Notes: generated by a model not told the origin, from the sequence alone. Counted from the first letter of the stretch, positions 36,692 through 50,723 are shown. The stretch: 64,000 nt of DNA from Mesodorylaimus sp. YZB2_4 (GCA_030248295.1 JASANH010001725.1:620001-684000); one strand, 5' to 3'. Made by a program: numbers and translations.

Positions 36692-39600
36692 TTAATTTCT
36701 AGGCGGACTATTTCCGCATTTACATACACGCTCGGCGCTGGCTTGAAACTGTAACAGCATCTCCATTCTTTCCTTCTCCTAAAAAGCAATGCCATTGTCA
36801 AGCTCAAGCTGCATAGCGACCGAGTTTTTACTTACATACCTTTTCCGCTAGAAGTCGTTCATACGATTGTATTTCAGTTAGATAGCGTTGAAGCAGCCGT
36901 TTTTGCTTGTCTTGCTCCTCGATGCACAGTTCCAGCTCACGTTGCATCGCCTATAAAATAACATGAACTATGCAACAAAATTCGGAGTGAGCGAACAAAG
37001 AATGCGCTTACCGTCTTGTCCTGATACAACTTTTGATACTGCTGCTGCAAGCGCTTGTAGTCGTCCGCCAAAACAACACGACCCTGTTCCGTCTTTTCCT
37101 TCATGGCATTGGCAGTGGTCAAATCGCGCTGAAGACGAAGCAGATTCGCTTCTTGTTCAGTAAGATTCTTTCGAAACACGCTAGAAAAGCCAGGATGTCA
37201 TCCTCAGGAAGCAGTTAATTAGGAGCCAAATCTTACTCATAATCACGTTCCAAGTCGCGAATCGTGCCCTTTAGCTTGCTGATCTCTCGATCCTGAAACC
37301 AAATCATGTTCAAAATGAATCTAAGAAACAGGGCAATATTTTCTAGTCATCCCCATCAGACATTTCAACATCACTCACCTTATCTCCAAGCAACCGTTCG
37401 TACGTCTGATTCTCGTGCAAGTACCGTTGCACCTGACGCTTCTGCTTATCCTGTTCTTCGACGCACATGGTCAGCTCTTGCTGCAGCGCCTGAAGGAGAG
37501 AAACCAGTCGACACCGCATGACAACAATCACAACCCACACTTACCGCCTTATCATGCAACGTTTTTTGATACTGCTGTTCCAAGCGTTTATAATCGTCGC
37601 CTATAGCAGATCGGCCTTGTTCGATTTTCTCCCTCGAGGCATTGGCAACATTTAAGTCCCGTTGCAACTGTACAATAGTTGCATCTCGTTCTGACAAGTG
37701 CTTACGGACACACCTACAAGTAAACTTTTTTTGGTAATATAAAACGGGAGGTAAAATGAAACAGTCCTTACTCAAAGTTGCGCTCCAGATCTCGAATCAG
37801 AGCTTTCAACTTGTTGATTTCACGATCCTGGAACGGAAAGCAAGTATGTCCACAAAAGCCACAGGCCACAAAAGAGCTCGCGTCATCCACGCAATATCAT
37901 ACCTTATCAGCTGCAGTACGCTCGTACGTCTGAATTTCATTGAGATAACGTTGTAAGAGACGCTTTTGCTTCTCTTGTTGCTCGACGTACTGCTCCAGCT
38001 CACGTTGCATGGCCTGAAAAAGACACTCACCATTCACAGCTAAAGTACGAGCTAAAGAATAAGACATTCAAACTTACCACTTTGTCGTGGTACGTCCTGC
38101 TTTCCACTTTCTCCTAAAACCAGATATGCCTTGACCAAAAGCGATATACAATCCGAAACAACGGCACTTACCACATCCGAGAATCCACTATCGATAGCAG
38201 CATCTAGCCCGGCAGCTTTTTGTTTCGCCCTTAAAGCTTCCAATTGAGCTTTGTACAATTCGAGGTCCGCGTGGGCTTGCGATGCCTGAAACCTAGCTCA
38301 TTGGAACCACACTGGACTGAATGCCCAGCTCTCAAGCTGACAATGAGTGCGACCAGCGTGCTCGATCGCGCCTAGATTCTGGTCTACAGTGTCCGTTTCT
38401 GCGCACGCTTACCTTTGGCAAGTGATAAAACACACCGGCCTTCACTAAAGATCCAAAAGACTTACAGCAGCGTGCGAGTTGGTGGCAGTGCCATTCATAA
38501 GACCCAGTTTCCGATCGCTGTGTTTCACCAACTTGCTTCTGTAAATCCGACACACTTCGCAGTACGGATTACAATCCCTCGTCCTGGTGGTCGACTCTGG
38601 TACAGCCGTCGTAGCGTGATGGAATCCATCGGCACCATTTCTACGATGAGAATCAGCCGTTCGTCTCGAGTCGACAGGATTGTCCACCTCGATACCGCCA
38701 TGGGTGTTCACCAATGAGCCGCGGGACAATGCCAGATCACTGTTCCACCTGTGCATCCCCGACGAGCCTGCAGGACCGTGACCATTAGCCAAATGAGAAG
38801 CGCCAGCTGAACGCCTTCGATATTGGTTCAGTTCCTCGGTCAATTCCACCTCTTAAATGTCCTCTGCTACCACATTCCACGCACATCGAAACAGTTTCCT
38901 CACCCCTGCTCTCCAACCGTCGTATTCGTTCAAGCAATTCGTTTTTTTCCCGTTCCGCCTTCGTCAATTGAGTTTCGCAGCGCAATAAATTTGTTTCTTT
39001 CGAATTCACGTCGCTGCGAAGTTGCTCGCTTTCGGCCAACAGGCGATACCGTTCCTACAGTGATGTCCAATGCCTCAAACACAGCCAGATACTGAATCAA
39101 TGTCTCACCTCTCGTAATTTCAAGAGTTCGTTTTCTAATTCCCGCACTTGCCTCCCAAGCTGAAATCGAGAACTCTGTCACACTATTCAGGTGATCATGA
39201 AAAATGCAATAGGCGTTACCTCGCGAAGCGTTTTCGCGTTTTCATCGTCCTTCTTCCGATGTTCTTGAGACCCTTTGGCTGCTTCTTCTCTCAGAGCAGA
39301 ATTTTCCGCCCTCAACTGCGCCAGCTTAAAACGAAAAACATACCATATATAGCTTTGTATGCACAAGGTGATCGCACACAGTACCAGGTGAAAAAGTTGA
39401 AGGTTGCAAAAAAGGCAATTCCACTGCGGAGCTCTAGGAGGAACACAGAACCCATCCGAATTCTCCATCAATTAACCTACCAACTATTCAAGCAATATTC
39501 AAAAAAACCCTACCTCTTCATGCAATCTTGCCAACTCTCGGTCCCTCTGCGCTAATGTAGCCGAACTGTCAGCGCCTCCGTCGTACACCTACAAAATGGA

Positions 39601-41354
39601 AACGTACATGCTCGATCCATTCAATGTCAATCACCTCCTTACGCACGAAAACAACCCTCGCCTTGCCTCACCGTCATAACATACCTTATCGGTGAACTCG
39701 TTGCTACGATAGATTATAGGCCCCCAGAACGTATGCGCCAATGAAGAGGAAGCACATACCTAGCTTACTCCTATTGATTTAAAGTGAAACGAAAAAGTGC
39801 TAGCGACTACAGTAGCGCCACATCGAGTCGAAAACCCATAACTATGGCCAGGTCGGTGCCAGAAGCACAGTGCCTGGTTTCTGCTAATAACGATACCTCG
39901 GGATGCAAGCGCCGACTTACATTCGATAACACGCGGACTATATATTTGCCCTTCGATCGACTCGGTGTAAAGCCAAACCTTGGACAAATAAGGAAAATTG
40001 CAATCAGCTTGGCGAGTACACTCACACACCTCACTAGCCGCCCGCACGCTGGGCGAATGGAGTACGGATCATAATGGCATCCGTGCTCGTTACTATGGAA
40101 ATGCCAGTAGAGGCAGTAGCCATCCATCCGGGTACTCCTACGTTTCGTAAGGATGGGCTGTTCGAATGTGCCATGAGCTACGAGATACTTTAGATTTATC
40201 ACTGCTTGCAACTGCCATGGTGCACAAAGTGGGTGGATGGTGAATGGATGTTTTACGTTTGCAAATTATAGTCAGTGGTTGAGAAATAAGTTGAGCACAA
40301 GTAACAAGACCCTTTTGGGGCCAGCTATTTTCAATGAGCAATAATGGCAAGCACTCTTGCATAGAGGTGAGATCAAAGAAGGCGAAGGCCGAAATTTTAG
40401 TTATCAAACCAGAACAACTTGCCTTCCACGACCGGATTTCTCTTCCCCCGCATAAGAAAGGCTTACTTACTCCATTCTGGAAATACTCTGTTCTTGACCT
40501 TCTGAGCTGGGGAGCTGGAGTTTGCTGCCCTCTAGTAGCGGGCGTACCTATCCTAAACGAACATATTCATATAACAAGTTTTCTGTCACGAACAACTCCA
40601 GCTGGCTTACCGCCCTCCACCTTCCGTCATCGAGGCTGGCCTCTGACCGTGTATCTCCAGTCGAGCTCTATCCGCAATTCCACGTGATTCCGTCCTTCCA
40701 AACGTGCCCAAGTCACGGACCTCAGCTGTATGAGTGTTTCGCTGTCCACGACGGCGATCTACAAATGACAAATCGTTAGGCACATCGGATCCGTCGTCAT
40801 GCAGAATCTAAACAACGCTGACCTGTAAGGCAAGTGCACGCCCCGCAGCTTTTTAGTTTTTTTAACTCCGCGTTCTTCACAGACAGCTCCCGCTGCAGCT
40901 TTTTCAACTGAGCATCGTACTGTTTGACATCAAAACGTAATCGCCTCAGTTCTCGTTCCGATTTTTCGCTATTTTTCGTTTGTTTAGCTGAATATAAAAG
41001 CAAATTGTTAGTCTTTGATTTTTGATGATTTGAGCAAACACAAAGAGTTAAATGTGATTCTTAGGAGCCCACACGATAGGCCTCGTATGATCGAAAATTT
41101 GTGCTGTCACACTTAATTCATGAAATTCTGAATTTCAAGGTCTCTCAACCATTCAGGTTTAAAAATAGGTCTTTTCGTATGCAGCTCACCGATCTTATTT
41201 TGCCTATGTATCTACATAGGTCTACAGACCAATTTCTGTGAACTTTTTAGGCCTAGCATTTGCACGAATACATACAAGCTCAAGACAAGTCAACATCTGT
41301 TTGTATAGCATACATACCAGGACCTCCCGGACTCGGATTCCAGACTGCAGCCAT
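36692..41354 (-). CDS. Modular coiled-coil protein (unidentified)
   Basis: Nineteen exons, minus strand: 41354-41318, 40987-40823, 40498-40471, 39703-39685, 39588-39514, 39324-39220, 39159-39109, 39054-38904, 38851-38466, 38285-38172, 38113-38078, 38013-37903, 37827-37772, 37713-37545, 37489-37379, 37292-37237, 37180-37012, 36950-36840, 36778-36692; 2,037 nt = 678 aa, all phases consistent. Start MAAVWNPSPGGPG. Long heptad-rich helices, a Ser/His-rich non-helical exon with CNPYCEVC (38,466-38,851), then a repeated module: exon type a (37 aa, e.g. AMQRELEQYVEQQEKQKRLL), type b (DREINKLKALIRDLERNFE), type c (QRDLNVANASREKIEQGRSA). Order a-b-c-a-b-c-a, then a terminal exon ending VCKCGNSPPRN. 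Exons 3 and 4 are microexons of 28 and 19 nt. Probably cytoskeletal or centrosomal, by inference only. Confidence 0.85.
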
Positions 41355-41659
41355 CTTGACACGACGATTGGGTTCAGTTAGTATGACAGCCTAAATAACT
41401 CTACCAAATACATATGCTAACAACAAACTTCGATTACACAAGGCATGCCATAATGGAATGGCCTTAACTGAAACAAAACATCCCCGTTTGATCACGCACC
41501 AAAATTTTCAAAAATTTCTACCCGCTTCTAGCAGACAGCTTGTCATAAGCGGCAATGAATGTGCGCAAATGTTTGCCTTGATAACATTGCGCGGCAAAAA
41601 TGGCTAATCATCATAAGTATTATATCTAAATATAGTTTTTGCTAAAATTATGCCAAAAA
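41355..41659. promoter_or_regulatory. Intergenic region between divergent coiled-coil and TM2D2 genes
   Basis: 305 bp separate the ATGs of two divergent genes, so a compact shared promoter is expected. A/T-rich near 41,610-41,650. No distinct core element is called. Confidence 0.5.
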
Positions 41660-42645
41660 ATGGATAAAGGTTGCGCAGTTTTCCTTTTGATTCATGCGAT
41701 TTTAGTTTACATTAGATTTTCGATGGCTGAGGATCACGAGTGCGACGAGGGAATCAGTTTCGAGGAAAATCCGCCACCTGGATCACCGCTGGTGCCATGC
41801 GAATTTTTGTAAGCTCGGAGTCCTAGGATTTGTGCTTGACCGTTCATTTCAACGAATAAAGAAATTTATAGGCCGTGGGAGTTCATTAGCTGTTTGCCGC
41901 CGGAGGATCTAAACGGAAACAAAACAAAATTTGAAATTTTGGGTCGCGGTTGTGTGAAAGTGAGGACAGAGCACCGTTGACCTTTTTGTAGCGTGAACCG
42001 AGTCTAAGATCACAGCTTTTGTTTTTTTTAGATGGGCGGAAGTCGATGGGAAGAGGTGGAGAAAACGGCTGTTCTATGTTCGCCTTTATGCAACGTCGAA
42101 TGCAGCGGGAGCAGAGAATTCTTGCGTAAAGGTATCCCTTGCATAAAGTAAGCTAGTAAGCTGTTAACCGTTGTAGCAGGCGCCAACGATGCCAAAGTGG
42201 GGAGAGCCGCATCAGTTTGGAGATCTGGCCTTGTTATATGACCAGCGATCTGATCTCTTTAGAAATGACTGATGGATCCTCAGCTTGTTTAGGTAGCTGG
42301 AATTTGGCTTGTATTTTCCTGGATCTTCTAATGTTTAAAAAGATATCCTAAGGTTTTTTCAACTGTTTCAGCAATTATGTTCAAACGATTTTGCGGGAGT
42401 TTTGCAATTATCGAATTATATTTTCTTTTAGGTATTCTAGCCATTATTTTCTCAGCACATTATTGTACTCAATATTTCTGGGATTCTTTGGCGTCGATCG
42501 ATTTTGTCTCGGGCACACGGGTATTGCGGTCGGCAAGCTAATGACGTTGGGTGGACTCGGCATTTGGTGGTTGGTCGACATAATCCTTTTGGTCACTGGA
42601 AATCTGCTTCCCGAGGACAACACAAATTGGATGCCTTATTACTGA
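41660..42645 (+). CDS. TM2D2: TM2 domain-containing protein 2 (TM2D2/Almondex-related family)
   Basis: Type of protein implicated with TM2D1/TM2D3 in Notch and phagocytic signalling. Four exons: 41660-41808, 41872-41959, 42032-42147, 42432-42645; 567 nt = 188 aa (human TM2D2 214). An N-terminal hydrophobic stretch ([13 protein letters not shown]) acts as signal peptide. The lumenal part has paired cysteines ([23 protein letters not shown]). The TM2 domain is [20 protein letters not shown], with the DRF/Y motif between the two helices, then [20 protein letters not shown] and a short NWMPYY tail. The highly conserved KYSSHYF...GHTG block identifies TM2D2 rather than TM2D1/3. Confidence 0.95.
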
Positions 42646-44648
42646 CGGCCCGTTATACGCAACGATAAGTAAGGGGGTTTCCATATTCGGGCGTTCTGAT
42701 GCTTTTCATAATGAATCGTTTCTCGGGAGATCGCACGTACTTAGGCTCTCGTATCGGTCACCCAGCAGAGTGGGCAGTAGTATAATGTGTGTTTACTGCA
42801 TAAGATGGACTTTGCTGAGACACTTCATTTCGACAGGAAGGAAGGATACGTCGTGGCCTGGAGGGAGCAGTCATATTTACTTCGGGATAAGATTTGCGAC
42901 TACATTATCGTTCTTTTCTGCCATAAATAGGCTCGTACCTGGCGCCATTGGGCAAATATAATCTGCCCATTGAGGGTCCCTATTTACTTAACCACTCATA
43001 TTTTGCCACATCAACAGCACCTTGGCCGAGGACTTTATGAAATGGTGAGACGTCGCCATGGAGAGTGTACAGTCTTACTACGCTTATTGTTCTTCGTGTG
43101 TAATGGACTGATTTTTGAATTGGATAATATTTGGTCTCACTTATTTGAGGTGAGGTTGAAAGTTAGGACGGGGCAGTGGGCTAGTGGTGTAAGTTGCGTG
43201 GTAGCCACTAGTCATTCTTGGTAATCTAAACATTCGGCGGATAGTATGACGGTGGGTGATTTGAGTAAAGAAGGCGTTACGTTGAATATGCTATGAAATG
43301 TGGAAAGATAAAACCGTTTGTTCATGCTTGTTCATACACAAACGTATTTGCGTATCTGGATTTCATAGAGGTGGCGAGCAGGAGAGTACTCGAGCTATGC
43401 TTGGCTTGTTGAATTGCTCGAGTTCGTTCGATGTGTAATGGTAAAACGATACAATAACAAATGCGCAATAGTCAGTCCGACAACCTATGTACCAACGGGC
43501 ATACACACGCACTTATTTATGTATCTATGTGTGTGATAGCATCTAAACGTTCTAAGCGTTCGCTTAGGGCACCCGAGCTTATCTATCAAAAAATTGTGTT
43601 TCATTGCTTGCTCTCGGGTCCGCCTTCTCTTTGGCGACTACAGTGAGCAGAAAACAGTTGGCACTGGGTATTTTTCTATCAAGCTCTCCTGAAGCGCCCG
43701 ACGGCTTCTTCTTTGCACTAATTCGCGTGATTCGGTACAGGAAACGCCTATTCGTTTAATTACCGCCAAAGATCGGATCCGACTCAAATAGGTGCGGATG
43801 TGAAAAGGACATGTGATTTCCTGTCGGCGAAAAGGAGAGCTCGCTTTTAAGGCAATTGGATTGAGGCGCGATGTTGGACAGGTCGGAATCTGTTTGGTGA
43901 CACCTTCTACGAGCAATTCTTGGCAGTATCTTGTTATTGGGCGAGTAAGACGTCAAGCATATCATCTTGACGGACTATGCGCGCGTCATTGGGTCCGCAT
44001 GGGTAATGAACGGATGAAAGACCCTATTGCGGGAGCGATAGGCCATAGGTTGGCCCTGCGTCACGAGAGATCAGAGCATAACCGATTGCAGAAAGGTTTG
44101 TTTCGACTCTTTGTGTAAAATGAGACAGGAAGATGTTCTCATGCGTTATTCTTTTGTGGCCAGTCCGAGTACGGCTTCGGAGGTGGGCCTTCGCGTCCGG
44201 CAATCAATCTGTTGATCGGCCGACGAATGGGCGGAGTTAAGCTATGTTGAATCAAATAAAAGAGCGCGCGCATCTTCCTTCTACGTATTGATAAGGAGAC
44301 GTCAGTCGCGTCTGCCACGCTCCCAATGCGGGGACACCAATGATCGCATCACTGTTAGTTTATTGAGGAGTCAGGCTGAGTTCATTCTTCCCTTCGTCAT
44401 ACGGCGCGTGCCACTCCGAGTGTGGGCCACGATTTAGACTCCGAATTTCGTTCTCCCGCACTCCTAGTTCAGGTAGGCCTATCGAGTCGGGGGCTTTTTT
44501 GGATAGGCCTAAGTAGCTGGGTGTGCCGATCGGGTCGGGTTTGCTGAAACCGTGGTTTTACTTTTCGTATCCGCTATCAGTCGGCCATGGCGGGCTCCCA
44601 AAATTGAACTGTTCCTCATTGATTCAGGAATAAAAATTTGATTGAAAC
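42646..44648. promoter_or_regulatory. Upstream region of dachshund
   Basis: 2.0 kb without coding signal, followed by the dach start. It is one of the longest non-repetitive gaps of the window and likely carries cis-regulatory sequence and 5' UTR of a developmental gene. I could not identify specific sites. Confidence 0.4.
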
Positions 44649-47600
44649 ATGGAGAACGGAGTGCCCATATCCATGGCGGCGGCCAATGGTCATCGCAATC
44701 CGAATGGAATGGGAAATGGCAATAATTTCGCAGCCGCTGCGGCAGCGGCTTTGGCAGCAGCGGCGGCGGCGAGTCAACAGCAGCTTTTCAACGCCGCCAT
44801 CAGAGCCGCAGCCGCATCGTCGGCTCCGTTCAACCCCGCCGTGGGCGTGGACCCGGGCAGCGGTGGTTCGAACAGTCCATTGTCCGTTCAGTTGGATTAC
44901 ACTCAAGAGGCGGCCGAAGCCAAATTGATCGATTATCGACAAGAAAAAGTAGCTGCGTTCGAAATCGATGGAGAAATCATGATGTGCTTGCCGCAGGCGT
45001 ACGAGTTGTTTTTAAAGAATCTGGTCGGCGGGTACGTGAATCTCGGCCCCTTCCGCGAGGCGACTATGCCTCGTCGCGGGTGGGAAGACTACTTTTGTGT
45101 TGTTTACAGATTGCATACAGTGTACACGAAATTGAAACGTTTGGAGATCGCTCCGTTCGTTTGCAACGTTGAACAAGTTCGCGCTTTACGTTCGATCGGG
45201 GCCATTCAGCCTGGTGTAAATCGATGTAAATTGATCTCGTGTCGTGATTTTGACGTTTTGTACGAAGACTGCGCCTCTTCGAGGTAAGACACGGGCTTAG
45301 ATCTTTAATGAACTGCGATGAGTGTGGCTCATTCGCACCTGGGATTGAGGCAGTTTGCGGGATTCCGAACTCGGGCAGGACTTGGGAAGTGTTAACGTGC
45401 GAGGCCTGTTGATGTGGGACTGATGGAATGGGACTGTTTTTGTGTCATTTCTGAGCGGGCAGGCCATCGAGTAGTGCCAGGTACGTTTACAGTTTTATGT
45501 AATGTCTGACTCTGGTCCTATCACAACATCGTAAACCCTTAAGCCGCCATTGGTGCCTACGTTTTCGAATGGTTTACATGCCGAGCCGAATGGGTACGTT
45601 GGAATCAAAGCAGAGTCAGGCCGGTATTATTGCTGGATGATGATTTGACTTGTCCTTATCAGTTGCCTTCTCGGGTACCTGACGCACACCGCCGATCGTA
45701 GTGCCAACGCTTTTAACAGTTTTTTGTGTTGATTCAGACAACGACGACAGATCTTTCTCTCTTCCAAGTAGACGTCTACGGCGGCTGTGACCGCCTTGTT
45801 TGTATGTTATTTACGTTTTGCCCTTTTCGATACACGATACGGCGCGCGACGGGTCAACGGGCCTCGGCGGCGGCGCGAGTTTTCCATTCCAAGTTTGGGG
45901 GCGATGATAGGGGCGTCAAGAGCGCAATCGTTCAAATGTTTATGCTCTTTGCTTGTGCGCATAGTTGACTGGCTGGGCGGGTATGAGTAGTACTGTATGG
46001 CCAGCCAGCAGTAGAAAATAGGATCGTATCAAAGTACGAAAAGGTTTGCTGGCTAGAAGCAAGCAAACTCTTAATTCCATTCTTTTTTCGTCCAGCCATC
46101 ATTTCGGTCTGGCTTGCAAGCACATATTAGGCCCAGCCGTGCTGATAACGAAAGCCCGTTGGAGCGAGCGAAATTCTTTCCATTCGGTTTGCGCTATTTC
46201 GAGCAGTTTCGTAATGTGGAATAAATGGGAAATGCTGGTCGCCCAGAAACAGGCTTTTACGTGGAATGAGATATCACGCCATAATACGGGCTTTGTTTTT
46301 ATTAAGCATACTGTACAAGTGTTTCTTGCTTCACCACAAGCAATGCAGACTGACAACTCTGCACTGACTGAGGACAGAAAGCATGCGGAAGGTCCTGTGG
46401 TTGCGCATAATGTCGGGTTCGCAGGACGGGCGGGTTAGTGAAGCTGCGTGGGTGCTGTCGGTTTTGCGTGACACATTAGGAATCCGTCCAGTAGAAGTGG
46501 ACAAGTGTGTGGCCTAGGGCAGTTAGGTGTGTGCTTTTCACAAGTTCGTGCTAGGAGGGGAGTGTTCGACTCGCGGTGGGGGGGAACACATTTTGTGCCT
46601 AACTTGCCCCATCACCGCGTTTGCTGATGTGGTGAAAGATAACACGATCTGTGCTGTTTCATGCTCGTTTAGATATTAAAAAATGTGATATATTTGATGA
46701 CGAGGACTTTGTATCTTTTCAGTTCTCGTCCTGGTCGCCCACCAAAGCGCAGTCCAATATTCACGGCCTCGTCGGCAAGCATGGCCCCGTCGTCGATGGC
46801 GGCATCGGGAGCAGCATCGATCGGTTCCAACAACGGTTACTCGATGGGTGCGGGCTTCGGGATTGGTAGCACTCCAGTCACGTCTGATTACGGTCCTACG
46901 GCCAAACGATCGCGCCTGACCATGAGCGAGTCGAGCACAGGTAAGGCATGCTAGGGTAACAGACGGCTTCCGAGAAGGGGCTACAGTATTCTAAGGTGTT
47001 CCGAGTTCATTTGAAGAATCGAATTGTAGAGTGACGCTCGAAACAGATTGGCTTAGTTCTACCTGTTATTATCAACATCCTTCTCATCGGCATTTCCACT
47101 TGAATTATTCCTCAAATACGTCAAAGTCTAATAACGAGTTTCCGTTCCACAACAAGGTCTTCTTTTCTATTCGATTGAACTTTTCTTTTTAGTGTGCCTA
47201 TAGGCGCCTATTGGAAACGTCAGCACTTTCCTTCCTCGACTGTTTACCTGCTCGGCGTCCATTAACTCGTCCTCGAGCTTTTATTCGATTATATACCTTA
47301 TCGTATTGTGATCGGAATTGTGCTCTCTCTCCCCAATCATTGTTTTATTAGTGGCCATGCGTATAAGATCGAATAACAGCCGGGGCGCCGAGATGCCTGT
47401 CTGCGCACTACATGACTTTTGACGCCTTGCATATCCGCGGCTCGCCTCCGCGAGCCTTCTCTGATACAAACTCGATCGCACTGTACAGGCTTGGTTGGGC
47501 AAAATAGTTCTACAGGTCTGAGAGTTGGCACGCCGTCGATGGAGAGCGGACACGGGCAGGGCGTCTTCATTTTTGCTATTTCTAGCTCATAAAGGCGATG

Positions 47601-50600
47601 ATGCAAAAATGGCGATAGATGCGTTTCTCAGCAGGCGTTTTTTCTCTCGAAATGCGGCTCGGACAAGAGGCAGGCGGTGTTGTTCGGTTGGCTGGCTTTT
47701 ATCGGTTTCCTTTTATAGAATGCGGCAGGCCAGTGATAACAGTAATAATAGCGCAGAAGCGTAGCGGGTAGTCAAGTGACAGATATGGTGGGCGTGCGGT
47801 CGGCGACGAATGACGTGATTTGATAAATGTTTGAACGGAAGAGGAGTGGAGGAACGCGGGGACATAACTCAATAGTTTTTGACTCTTTGAATAGACATCT
47901 CGATGGTTGTAGCGGCAGCGAGGCGTATGATCTATTCAATAGTCGGACGTCTGTTTCTCGGGCGCAAAGAAGATTCGTGTCCTAATAAACGCATTGGCTA
48001 GAATCGAAGGCATCAATTGCTTTTTAGAAAATGTAGGAGGCTCGTTTGTGTTGTGAAGACGAAATACCGCTCTCGAAACCGGCGGCCACTGGTAATTTTG
48101 TCGAATCGTTTTGGCTTGTAAGAAAACGGTCTTCGGGAAACGAGCAATAATAGGCGCCCTCTCTTTTCAACGAAAACGAGAGACGGGAGATACAAAAAAG
48201 CAGGCAAGAACCCAGGCGCCGCCAAAGAGGCCATTGAAAATTACGAGGCGCGACAAGTAGAGACGTAGTACATTCAAGCAGTTATAGCCGTCTCATGTAA
48301 TAACATTTTCCGGACCTGCCAATAACATAAATCAAGACTATTGAATAGGCCCAAAAAGCAATAAGATACCAAGAGCCTGTAAATGACGCTCGTTGCCTAC
48401 TGTAACCAGCAAGCACCAATTTTACGAGTGTCATCTGGGCCAAGTGGCCGATGCACTGTGCGACGAGGGGTCTTGTAACTACCCTCATTACGCCCCACCA
48501 CTCTGCTAGTCGAGCTATCCAAATTATCCATTTTCAGCTTCGGCTTTGGAAAAGTTCAATACGACTTTCAATCCGATGGCCGGTTTCATGAATACAGCAG
48601 CGGCCGTGAGCGGAAATTCGTTGACTCCGAATCAATTGTTCCCATTGTTCCCGTTTGCTCCTCAGAATTTTATGTTATCCCATTTTATGAATGCTAATCC
48701 CAATGCTAGCTTATTAGCCAAGCAATGGGGGGACGCGCTGTCGTCGGCGAACAGTGGCACGGATGGTGCGATCGACGCCACAACCAAAGGAGACGGCCAA
48801 TGCGGAGAGTAAGTGCAAGCAGGGCCCCGTATAGGATCAACTGACTGGTGCATTGTTTCAGATCAGCTCATAACATGTCTGCGAATGCCATCACGATGAA
48901 TCGTAATGATCGAAATGCATCTTGGACATCGACTAGTGATAGAGGTAAGGCACGGATGGTTTCGTTAGGGTTTTATGTAACGCATGACAGGATAACTTGT
49001 TTTAGAAAGTGAAGAATTACTGAAGTTCTCAAGTGGCGGAAACGCGCGTGATAGTTCAGACCTGCGCGATATTGGTGTGAGTGTGAACGGATTGTTTGAT
49101 GGGCGTCGAAACGAGGAAGGCAATGAAGAGAATGGTCGAAATAGCAGCGATTACGAGGACGCCAATGCTGCGCACTCGAATGCCGATGACGGGGAGGGGA
49201 AAGAGGGCGACAAGGACGACGATCATGAACAGTCGAATCGTCAATGGACCAGTGGCTCGAGTGGAGCGGCCAATGGAGGAGAGGCGTCGCAACTGTTGCG
49301 TAGTATGGGTAAGGCTGGACGAGTTTACGTGTACTGTAAGTGAACTCAACGAGTTTTGTTTTAGTCGATCTCGGAGTCAATGGTCAATTTTTCGGAGGGC
49401 CACCAGGTTTGGCAGCTGCTGCGGCGGCGGCGGCTGCGGCGGCATCTCAACAAAATGGTCGTCAGCAACGAATTGGCTCATTCACAGGACTTCAAACCAA
49501 TGAGCAATCGCACTATTCGTCAGTGGAGAATATACTATTCAGTGTGCTAGGATTGGTTCAAGTGGCAGCCTCGACGGCGAGAATACACGAGGAACAAATT
49601 ACGAAAGAAAAAAGTAAGAATCTGAGGGTTTGACATAAGAGTTTGAAGTGGACAAATTTCATATATTTTTTAGTGGAAGCTATAAAAATGTACGAAAATG
49701 AAAAACAAGAACGTATTCGTTTGGAAAAGGAACTTCAAAAACAAAGGCGTTTTAAGAGTAAGTTGGCACGTGCCGAAGGAAGGGTCCCTGCGTGACATGA
49801 GCAAAAAGTGTGAAAATGAAGTGTGTTTGAAATATGAATTAGTTACGGCTGCCCCGTCTTCGCGAGTGATGTGTGGAAATTCGTTTTACTTATTGAAAGA
49901 TGAAAGGGAGAGTATTTGTCAATTAAATGGACGGGGAGGGCGTGTCTACGTGAAAGGAGAGAATCCTAGGGTTTCTATGCGAGTGAGTAAAAGGGTGACA
50001 TTCTTTTTCATTTGACGCTGTCCTCGTCGCAGCGGATGTATTTCTAATTTTGACTGCTTTCTCTCTTTGTGATTGAGACCCCGGAGTGTACGGACATATT
50101 CGTGCTGACGTCAATCAAAGAGGTGTAATCAACGATTTTTGCTATTTGTAATTCAAGTTTATCAGGGGCGGATGGGTCAGCACGCGCATCAGGATTCCAG
50201 CTCCCGCCGACTAGGCTTATTCAAAGGGTGACATTTACCTGCTTTTAGCGGTTTACTTAAAACAACTGCGCAAAAGCGAAAAGCAGAATGCGGAATTGAC
50301 GAAAAGGATGTTCGGATTGAAGGACGATGGTCGAAAACAGCCATCGGCGAACACGACTCGTGTGTCGGTAAGCAGATGTCATAATAGCCAATACAAAAGG
50401 TGTTTGACAGTGTCGTCGTTCAGGTTTCGTCCGATTTGTCAGCTGCGAAACAGGCGTGCGAAGCAACGAATATGGAAGAATTATTACCGAAAAGGTCCAG
50501 CTTTTCGATGAGTAAGCCATCGGAGGTTTCGGCCGAGTGTCGTCAGAGAGCGAGCAGCGACAGCGTGCGACACGAGAGCGTGATCGATTGTCGATCGTCC

Positions 50601-50723
50601 GACCTGGCTTTGCAGAATAATAATGGACAAGTGGGTTCGCCCGAATCGGATAAGTGTGTGGAGGGAGAGAGGGAGGGTCGTGGTCGTATGGCTACTTTGT
50701 TCGTAAAGAACGAATTGTCGTAG
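44649..50723 (+). CDS. dac: Dachshund transcriptional co-regulator (Ski/Sno/Dac family)
   Basis: Nuclear cofactor of the retinal-determination network. Ten exons: 44649-45031, 45110-45283, 46723-46940, 48538-48808, 48862-48944, 49006-49308, 49365-49613, 49674-49757, 50249-50367, 50424-50723; 2,184 nt = 727 aa. An Ala-rich N-terminus leads into Dachbox-N (about residues 95-185): KVAAFEIDGEIMMCLPQAYE, LFLKNLVGG|LHTVYTKLKRL, VCNVEQVRALRSIGAIQPGV and NRCKLISCRDFDVLYEDC, then SSRPGRPPKR, as in animal Dac. C-terminal Dachbox-C coiled coil: VENILFSVLGLVQVAASTAR and YENEKQERIRLEKELQKQRR followed by VYLKQLRKSEKQNAEL. Intron 1 (45,032-45,109, inside Dachbox-N) is 78 nt and stop-free. Introns 2 and 3 exceed 1.4 kb, unlike the rest, and may hold enhancers. 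Acidic and poly-Ala stretches sit between the boxes. Confidence 0.95.
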
